DNA of 11,153 nt from the NCBI GenBank assembly GCA_938092125.1, contig CALKMQ010000147.1, forward strand, positions 1 through 11,153. Reading direction: 5' to 3'. The notes below the pieces were generated by a model. The model was given only the letters and a program-made list of their open reading frames with translations, had not been told where the DNA came from and searched no databases. Within the stretch, counting starts at the first letter, position 1. Every line of letters begins with the position of its first letter. Positions 6,190-11,153 of the stretch are shown piece by piece. The stretch comes from an uncultured bacterium (GTDB taxonomy: Bacteria; Fidelibacterota; Marinisomatia; Marinisomatales; UBA1611). Both the position numbers and the translations under genes were made by a program.

Positions 6190-8784
6190 TTACAGCTCCT
6201 TGTTTAAAACTTTTAAAATTAATTTTTCTGTACTAATAATAGCTTTTTCTACAGCACCAAATTGACGACCTCCTGCAGTTGCAAGTTGAGGTTTTCCACC
6301 ACCACCACCACCCATAAAAGAGCCTATTTCCTTAGCTAAAATTCCAGCATTTATTTTTTTACGAACTAAATCTTCACTGACTACAACGACAGCTGAGGGT
6401 TTATCATTTACATTGTTAAATAGAACACCAATGCCGCTTTTAATTTCAGAAATAAGTCGATCACCTACACGTTTTAATTCATCAGCACCTTCAATACTCA
6501 ATAATTCAATTACAAAAATATAATCACCAACTTTACTTGCTTTATTTACCCAGGAGATAATATCTGAGTCGTCTGATTGGTTTAACTCCTTTATTTTTTT
6601 CTCTAACGATTTTTTATCTTGATATAATTGACCAATTCTATTGGGTAACTCTTCTTCCTTACAATTCAACATTCTTTGCATATTAAATATTAAATCAGCT
6701 TGATTTTGAAATAGTTCAATTGCAGCGGTACCAGTAACAGCTACAATGCGTCTCACACCAGATGCTAATGATGATTCTTCTGTTATTTTAAATAATCCTA
6801 TATCACCAGTGCTATTAACATGAGTTCCGCCACAAAGTTCATTGGAAAATTTACCAGTTGAGACAACTCTAACATTGTCACCATATTTTTCACCAAAAAG
6901 GGCAACTACACCACTGTTAATAGCTTCATCATATGCTTTAATTGAAGTCTTTAAAGTACTATTTAATAGTATTTGGCTATTAACAATATTTTCAATTTTT
7001 CTTATTTGATCCCCTGTAATTTTTTCAAAATATGTTAAGTCAAACCTTAAATAATTTGGGTGGACCAATGAACCTGCTTGCTGGACTTGGTCCCCTAATT
7101 CTTTTTTTAAAGCAGCGTGCAATAAATGCGTAGCTGTATGATTTCTTTTTACACTTGATCTATGAAAATCACTTACAACACATTGAACCCTTTCGACCTT
7201 ACTCCAATCTAAAACTACACCTCTACATAAGTGTATTATCATGTCGTTATGGTTCTGAACATCAATTACATTTAAATCTATACCTTCAATAGAAATTGTA
7301 CCTCTATCACCAACTTGACCACCAGATTCTGGATAAAAGGGTGTTTTATCAAGTACTAGTATAAAACCCTCCTCGATTTCTGAATACTTCAAAACTCTTG
7401 AGTTAGTTTCTAGATATTCATAACCAACAAATTCAGAGCCTTTTTCTTTTAAAAGCTCTATCCAATCAATATTTTTTTCTTTCAATTTAAAGTTTCCAGC
7501 TTGCCTGGCTTTATCTTTTTGCTTTGTCATTTCAAGGTGAAATCCTTCTACATCAACATCAATATTTTTTTCTCTTGCTATTAGCTCTGTTAAGTCAAGA
7601 GGAAATCCATAAGTGTCATAGAGCTTGAAAGCATCGCTACCTAAAATAGTTTTGCTACTTTTGAGACTACTCATCAGTTTTTCTAAATGAGTAATACCTC
7701 TATCTAGAGTTTGATTAAAAAGAGTTTCTTCCGTTCCTATGACAAGCTTTATGTGTGTACTTTTCTCTTTCAATTCTGGATAAGCATCTCCCATTAAGTT
7801 GCAAACAGTAGGAACAATTTTATGCAAAAAAGGTTTTTCAAGTTTAAGTACTCGCCCAAATCTTGAGGCACGTCTTAAAATTCGTCTAAGGACATATCCT
7901 CGTCCTTCATTAGAGGGTAAAGCACCATCAGCGATTGAGAAACAAAGCATTCGTATGTGGTCTGCTATAACCTGAAAGGGCACCGGATTGTCCGCATATT
8001 TACAATCAGAACTTGATTCTAGTTCTTTAATAATTGGTTGAAAAAGATCCGTTTCATAATTACTAGCTTTCCCCTGAATAACGCTTGTAATTCGTTCTAA
8101 ACCAGCTCCAGTATCAACATGACTTTGAGATAAGTTTATTAGTGAACCGTCAGCTAAACGCTCATTTTGAATAAATACTAAATTCCATAATTCCCAATAT
8201 TCATCTGTTCTATTAACACCTTCTTTTGACTGATTAAATAAATCATCGCCCATGTAGTAATGAATCTCTGAACAAGGTCCACATGGACCAGTCTCACCCA
8301 TCTCCCAAAAATTTTCTTTCTTACCAAACCAAAGTACGCGACCTTTTTTAATATCGGTGTTATTTAGCCAAAGGTCGTAAGCTTCTTTATCGTCCTTGTA
8401 TACAGTTACCCAAAGTCTGTTTTTATCTAAGCCCCAAACTTCAGTCAATAATTCCCAGGACCACTTTATAGCCTCACTTTTGTAGTAATCTCCAAAAGAC
8501 CAATTACCTAACATTTCAAAAAAGGTATGGTGAAAAGTATCAATACCAACCTCTTCAAGGTCGTTGTGCTTACCACTAACTCTAATACACTTTTGACTAT
8601 TAACTGCTCTTGAATGGTCAGGTTTAGATTCATCAAGAAAAATAGGTTTGAATTGATTCATACCAGCATTTGTGAATAAAAGGGTTGGGTCACCGATTGG
8701 AACAACTGGAGCGCTTCTTATAAATTTATGATCTTTTTGCTGAAAGAATTCTATAAATGATTTTCTTATATCTGATGATTTCAT
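6190..8784 (-). CDS. alaS: Alanine--tRNA ligase
   Basis: This 864-residue enzyme is full length for bacterial AlaRS and charges tRNA-Ala in the cytosol. The class II catalytic domain starts at the N-terminus: FTNAGMNQFKPIFL (37-50), then GKHNDLEEVG (71-80) and HHTFFEMLGNWSFGDY (85-100) in motif 2. GRGYVLRRILRRASRFGR (294-311) covers motif 3 and the start of the tRNA-recognition region. The editing domain that clears Ser- and Gly-tRNA-Ala has HTATH (549-553) and CGGTH (651-655), so all zinc/editing ligands are present. A coiled linker (about 700-745) leads to the C-Ala domain with a six-glycine run and KPQLATAGG (831-839). The ATG lies 2 bases after the stop of the upstream barrel gene with no obvious Shine-Dalgarno site, so initiation probably depends on coupling or on a non-SD mechanism. 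Confidence 0.99.
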   Translation of the reverse strand: MKSSDIRKSFIEFFQQKDHKFIRSAPVVPIGDPTLLFTNAGMNQFKPIFLDESKPDHSRAVNSQKCIRVSGKHNDLEEVGIDTFHHTFFEMLGNWSFGDYYKSEAIKWSWELLTEVWGLDKNRLWVTVYKDDKEAYDLWLNNTDIKKGRVLWFGKKENFWEMGETGPCGPCSEIHYYMGDDLFNQSKEGVNRTDEYWELWNLVFIQNERLADGSLINLSQSHVDTGAGLERITSVIQGKASNYETDLFQPIIKELESSSDCKYADNPVPFQVIADHIRMLCFSIADGALPSNEGRGYVLRRILRRASRFGRVLKLEKPFLHKIVPTVCNLMGDAYPELKEKSTHIKLVIGTEETLFNQTLDRGITHLEKLMSSLKSSKTILGSDAFKLYDTYGFPLDLTELIAREKNIDVDVEGFHLEMTKQKDKARQAGNFKLKEKNIDWIELLKEKGSEFVGYEYLETNSRVLKYSEIEEGFILVLDKTPFYPESGGQVGDRGTISIEGIDLNVIDVQNHNDMIIHLCRGVVLDWSKVERVQCVVSDFHRSSVKRNHTATHLLHAALKKELGDQVQQAGSLVHPNYLRFDLTYFEKITGDQIRKIENIVNSQILLNSTLKTSIKAYDEAINSGVVALFGEKYGDNVRVVSTGKFSNELCGGTHVNSTGDIGLFKITEESSLASGVRRIVAVTGTAAIELFQNQADLIFNMQRMLNCKEEELPNRIGQLYQDKKSLEKKIKELNQSDDSDIISWVNKASKVGDYIFVIELLSIEGADELKRVGDRLISEIKSGIGVLFNNVNDKPSAVVVVSEDLVRKKINAGILAKEIGSFMGGGGGGKPQLATAGGRQFGAVEKAIISTEKLILKVLNKEL

Positions 8785-8786
8785 AT

Positions 8787-10367
8787 TTAAAATGAGAAAC
8801 TAGTTTCAATGCTTGTCATATTAATAGTCTCTTCTTTTCCATTTACATCACCATCACCATCTATATCTCGAAAAGACTGCCTAAAAATGTAATTTAGTAT
8901 CATACCATTTCCGAGTTTTATTCCAACTCGATAACCTGATATAGTACTCTCTGTATATTTGAAATTAAAAGGATTTGGAACATTTCGCTGTTGATAATAC
9001 CATCTAGCGCTTGTGATTTTACTAATTGGTTTTTTCAATCCTATACTAGCAATAAAACTTTGATTTCGATCTTTAATAAAATTGTTATCGTAATTACTCC
9101 ATTGCTCTCCAAAGAGGTTTTGATAGGATAAAGAGGAGCCGATTAGTTCGCCTATATCAAGACTAAGCGTAGAAAAATAACCTTTTTGTTTTCCAAATTT
9201 TCCCAATTTACTATCTTTTGTAATAATTTCACCTGTTTTAACTCCAGACAACATCGAAGCATTTGAAGCAGAAAAAGTCGCCCGTTCTATTTCGTATGAT
9301 CTATCCCAATATCCAAATTCAAATTTTCCTGAAGGCATCATTCTATATTCAAAATTAAATCTCGCAGGACCAATTTTCATGGATAACCCTAATGGTATTA
9401 AACCATTTCCTAATGAAGTACTAGCTTTCGTTATTGGATCAATAGTCTCACCAATTAATGAAGCAAATTGAGCATAAACTGTAACATTCATATTTTTTTC
9501 GACTAAAATAGTTTTAGAGGCATCAAAGGACACAGCAAAAATTGATCTTTCTTTTTCTTTCACATTAAGAGGTTCTGGTTTTCTGATTATTTCAGTATCT
9601 AAGACAAAAGATGTATCTAAATTCCAACCAGGAACATCATTATCTAGAGTATCTGTCACGCCATCTCCATCAATGTCCAATTCTTCAGGTATACCATCCG
9701 CAAGTCCATCCCCGTCTGTATCTAGCCAAAAGCTTGGATCATTAGGAAAATCGTCAACCAGATCAGGGCGTCCGTCATCATCTCTATCTCTCAATCCTAA
9801 ATATTGATTTCGATCAGTCACAAAGGACCCTCCGATATTTATACTGTTCATAAGTTTTTTAGATACTCGAAAACCCGATAAACCCATGTTTTCCTTAAAA
9901 TCATTTGTAAAACCATAGAAATCCAAACCATATGCCTTGAACTTTAACTCCATCCCGACTTTTCTTAATTCCGGATATAAGATAGTATTCGAATATCTAT
10001 TAACGAGGATACCTTGACCTATTGTCACATTTTCTAAGGCTCCAATTTGGAAATAAAAAGGCTCCCATTTTTTACCATAACGAACATAATATATTTTATC
10101 TATGATTGAATTTTTTGAATTCTTTCCATTTGAAAAATCCCACTCATCATCATGTATATTACCATCCTGATCAATATAAAATACTATATCCAGCGCTAGT
10201 GTTACCTTACCAAAAGGAACTATTGGCCTCAGAGCAATTTGATTCCATATTTTCCCATCAATAGTAACCGCGCCAAAAGCCCCTTGGACACCTTTAGAAC
10301 TGTAACTTTGTGACTGCAGAAAAGAAACAAATACAAACAAAAAAGATATGTGGTATATTTTTGTCAA
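8787..10367 (-). CDS. Secreted outer-membrane beta-barrel-like protein with thrombospondin type-3 calcium loops
   Basis: This 526-residue protein has an N-terminal hydrophobic signal peptide (about 1-20). The rest is rich in alternating aromatic/polar beta strands and ends in Phe (SIETSFSF), the usual C-terminal signature of a beta-barrel outer-membrane protein. Three acidic loops in residues 194-239 (DRDDDGRPD, DTDGDGLAD, DIDGDGVTD) are thrombospondin type-3-like Ca2+ sites. Similar DxDxDG loops stand alone at 66-75 (DQDGNIHDDE) and 501-513 (DIDGDGDVNGKEE). It is probably an outer-membrane protein with an exposed Ca-stabilised loop; its ligand or cargo is unknown. The start must be TTG: an in-frame TAG lies only three codons upstream and the next in-frame Met is residue 139. 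TTG keeps K3 ahead of the signal helix. It is the first gene of the minus-strand block. Confidence 0.8.
   Translation of the reverse strand: MTKIYHISFLFVFVSFLQSQSYSSKGVQGAFGAVTIDGKIWNQIALRPIVPFGKVTLALDIVFYIDQDGNIHDDEWDFSNGKNSKNSIIDKIYYVRYGKKWEPFYFQIGALENVTIGQGILVNRYSNTILYPELRKVGMELKFKAYGLDFYGFTNDFKENMGLSGFRVSKKLMNSINIGGSFVTDRNQYLGLRDRDDDGRPDLVDDFPNDPSFWLDTDGDGLADGIPEELDIDGDGVTDTLDNDVPGWNLDTSFVLDTEIIRKPEPLNVKEKERSIFAVSFDASKTILVEKNMNVTVYAQFASLIGETIDPITKASTSLGNGLIPLGLSMKIGPARFNFEYRMMPSGKFEFGYWDRSYEIERATFSASNASMLSGVKTGEIITKDSKLGKFGKQKGYFSTLSLDIGELIGSSLSYQNLFGEQWSNYDNNFIKDRNQSFIASIGLKKPISKITSARWYYQQRNVPNPFNFKYTESTISGYRVGIKLGNGMILNYIFRQSFRDIDGDGDVNGKEETINMTSIETSFSF
9651..9788 (-). repeat. Thrombospondin type-3-like Ca-binding repeat block inside the barrel gene
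   Basis: Encodes residues 194-239 of the barrel protein. Three successive acidic loops of the form DxDxDG appear, separated by short Pro/Asp-rich linkers (VDDFPNDPSF between the first and second). This is the classical bacterial TSP3 layout, which binds Ca2+ and gives a stiff extracellular rod or cap. The insertion sits between predicted barrel strands, so it most likely projects from a surface loop (inference). Confidence 0.8.
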
Positions 10368-10385
10368 TTGACTCTAATAAATTGT

Positions 10386-10413
10386 AATATAAATTAACCT
10401 CATTGTTTTTGAA
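10386..10413 (-). promoter_or_regulatory. Possible promoter of the minus-strand block
   Basis: On the minus strand, TTCAAA (10413-10408) and TATATT (10391-10386) are separated by 16 bases and would give a start near 10379, about 12 bases before the TTG start codon of the barrel gene. In DNA this AT-rich such matches arise by chance, so this is a weak call. Confidence 0.25.
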
Positions 10414-10437
10414 GGAACAACCTGTAATTAGAACTAG

Positions 10438-10443
10438 TATAAT
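10438..10443 (+). promoter_or_regulatory. Likely -10 element of the plus-strand genes
   Basis: A perfect TATAAT. It would place the transcription start near 10450 and give a leader of about 20 bases before the ATG at 10470. No good -35 lies at 16-18 bases; the nearest TTG-type hexamer (TTGAAG, 10409-10414) is 23 bases away, so an activator or a relaxed promoter is possible. Confidence 0.45.
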
Positions 10444-10469
10444 CATAAATAATTTGTAAATATTTAAAC

Positions 10470-10679
10470 ATGATCATGAACAAAAAAGAATTACTTCCTC
10501 CCCTTTTTGCAATTCTTGCTGGAATAATATTAATACTCATTCCTTTTTTTACGGATCTAAAAAAATCACTAATACTTGTTGGTATTGTTCCCTTATGGCT
10601 TGGGTCTTATTTTATTTTTCATTCATTTAATACAAATAAAACCAGACCGGATGAAGAGGTTGATTCAAAAATATCTTAA
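10470..10679 (+). CDS. Small two-helix membrane protein of unknown function
   Basis: This 69-residue protein begins MIMNKKE; the ATG at 10470 and the one at 10476 are both possible. It has two hydrophobic helices at about 9-28 and 34-51, joined by a short loop TDLKK. The tail is polar and charged (NTNKTRPDEEVDSKIS). This is a helical hairpin of the inner membrane with no family I recognise. No Shine-Dalgarno site precedes either ATG. A TATAAT box lies 27 bases before the start codon, supporting a real gene at this spot. The downstream gene begins inside its last 29 bases, so the two are probably co-transcribed and coupled. Confidence 0.6.
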   Translation: MIMNKKELLPPLFAILAGIILILIPFFTDLKKSLILVGIVPLWLGSYFIFHSFNTNKTRPDEEVDSKIS

Positions 10680-11153
10680 AACAGTTCAATTATGCTTGAT
10701 GATCTTAATATTAGCATATAACAGTGGTTTTTGCAGTAATGTCCTAACTAATATAGAATTTGAAGAAAAAGAAAATGGCATAATTGTAGAGTTTGAATTT
10801 ATCGAACCTATATCATCTGATTCAGTCTACGCTTGGCAATCAGATAATCAATGGTTCTATTTTACTCTACATAATATTTTATCCGACACACTCAAACTTG
10901 AACAAGAAACAACTTTCAACTTACCAATAATTGATTTTCAACCAATTTTAAGCAATAACAATACCCAAATCGGATTAAGATTAAAAAAACGAGTAGATTC
11001 TTTCGAATTTTATAAACGGAATCAAAAAAACTTGTTAAATGCACACCTCCATTATTCCATTGACAATTTCGACCCAATTATTCTTGCAAATACTAAAACG
11101 AAAAAAGTGAGAGAGTTTGAAAGTCTATTCGCACGATCTAAATCTTGGCTATT
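10651..11153 (+). CDS. Secreted protein of unknown function (3' end off right edge)
   Basis: The reading frame opens at ATG 10651 (MKRLIQKYLK) and is still open at the window end, giving 167 complete codons. Residues 1-30 look like a signal peptide: basic start (K2, R3, K7, K10) and hydrophobic core LCLMILILAY. C29 is not in a good lipobox because Ser is at -3, so a lipoprotein is unlikely. The visible mature part alternates hydrophobic and polar residues (GIIVEFEFIEP, 43-53; QWFYFTLHNI, 67-76), which suggests beta strands. It loosely recalls AMIN-type envelope domains, but I cannot support a family call. The last visible part is basic (KTKKVREFESL). The start overlaps the upstream small membrane gene by 29 bases in another frame. 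Confidence 0.7.
   Translation, partial: MKRLIQKYLKTVQLCLMILILAYNSGFCSNVLTNIEFEEKENGIIVEFEFIEPISSDSVYAWQSDNQWFYFTLHNILSDTLKLEQETTFNLPIIDFQPILSNNNTQIGLRLKKRVDSFEFYKRNQKNLLNAHLHYSIDNFDPIILANTKTKKVREFESLFARSKSWL

Larger units (their letters stand above)
10368..10469. promoter_or_regulatory. Divergent intergenic region
   Basis: This is the only gap between genes longer than 20 bases. It separates the minus-strand block from the plus-strand pair and must hold the start of transcription for the plus genes; the minus block may also start here. It is very AT-rich. I see no convincing inverted repeat, riboswitch or operator in it. Confidence 0.7.

Noticed and set aside
5990..6265. Plus-strand open frame of 91 codons
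   Set aside because: It is antisense across the ridA/alaS junction, and both of those genes are fully supported by conserved motifs.
6296..6313. CCA triplet repeat tract that could be a phase-variable microsatellite
   Set aside because: It encodes the glycine run of the AlaRS C-Ala domain, which is normally Gly-rich. Triplet changes would not shift the frame, so switching is not expected.
10362..10367. TTGACA on the minus strand, a perfect -35 hexamer
   Set aside because: It is the first two codons (TTG ACA) of the barrel gene, and no properly spaced -10 or other gene start follows downstream; a coincidence of codon content.
1..11153. Defence, CRISPR, toxin-antitoxin, prophage or transposon content
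   Set aside because: No repeats with spacers, no transposase or integrase, no toxin-antitoxin pair, and no abrupt change in composition are seen. DinG-type proteins sit near some CRISPR systems (type IV), but nothing of that kind accompanies this one in the window.

Overview
The window is an AT-rich stretch of a Gram-negative bacterial chromosome. It has no RNA genes, mobile elements, CRISPR arrays or long repeats. An outer-membrane-barrel type protein with thrombospondin type-3 calcium loops, a DUF5683-type small protein, very tight gene packing and low GC together suggest a marine, streamlined lineage of the Bacteroidota/Fibrobacterota side of the tree. Candidatus Marinimicrobia (SAR406) is one good candidate. 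This placement is an inference from gene content only.

Layout: eight genes run head to tail on the minus strand from about 10367 down to the left edge. They are (5' to 3') a secreted beta-barrel protein with Ca-binding loops (8787-10367), alanyl-tRNA synthetase alaS (6190-8784), a RidA enamine/imine deaminase (5765-6181), a DUF5683-like small membrane protein (5346-5765), a sodium:neurotransmitter-symporter family transporter (3959-5356), an unrecognised polytopic membrane protein (3124-3942), a geranylgeranyl-reductase family flavoprotein (1917-3131), and a DinG-type helicase fused to a DEDDh exonuclease (1913 to beyond the left edge). Neighbouring genes overlap by up to 11 bases or are separated by no more than 16, so the block reads as one directon with probable translational coupling at several joints. 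The only intergenic gap longer than 20 bases is the 102-base divergent region 10368-10469. To its right, two plus-strand genes start: a 69-residue two-helix membrane protein (10470-10679) and, overlapping it by 29 bases, a secreted protein cut by the right edge (10651 onward).

How the genes relate: alaS and ridA serve translation and metabolite repair. The transporter and the barrel protein serve the envelope. The flavoprotein probably reduces a prenyl chain of a quinone or lipid, and the overlapping membrane protein may work with it. DinG serves DNA repair. No single pathway unites the block, so it looks like a housekeeping directon of a compact genome. The points most worth checking are the DinG architecture (complete exonuclease motif set plus complete Fe-S cysteine set), the flavoprotein/membrane-protein pair, the Ca-loop barrel protein that can apparently only start at TTG, and an Arg-to-Lys change at the symporter gate. 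I found no clear sign of a new defence or mobile system.
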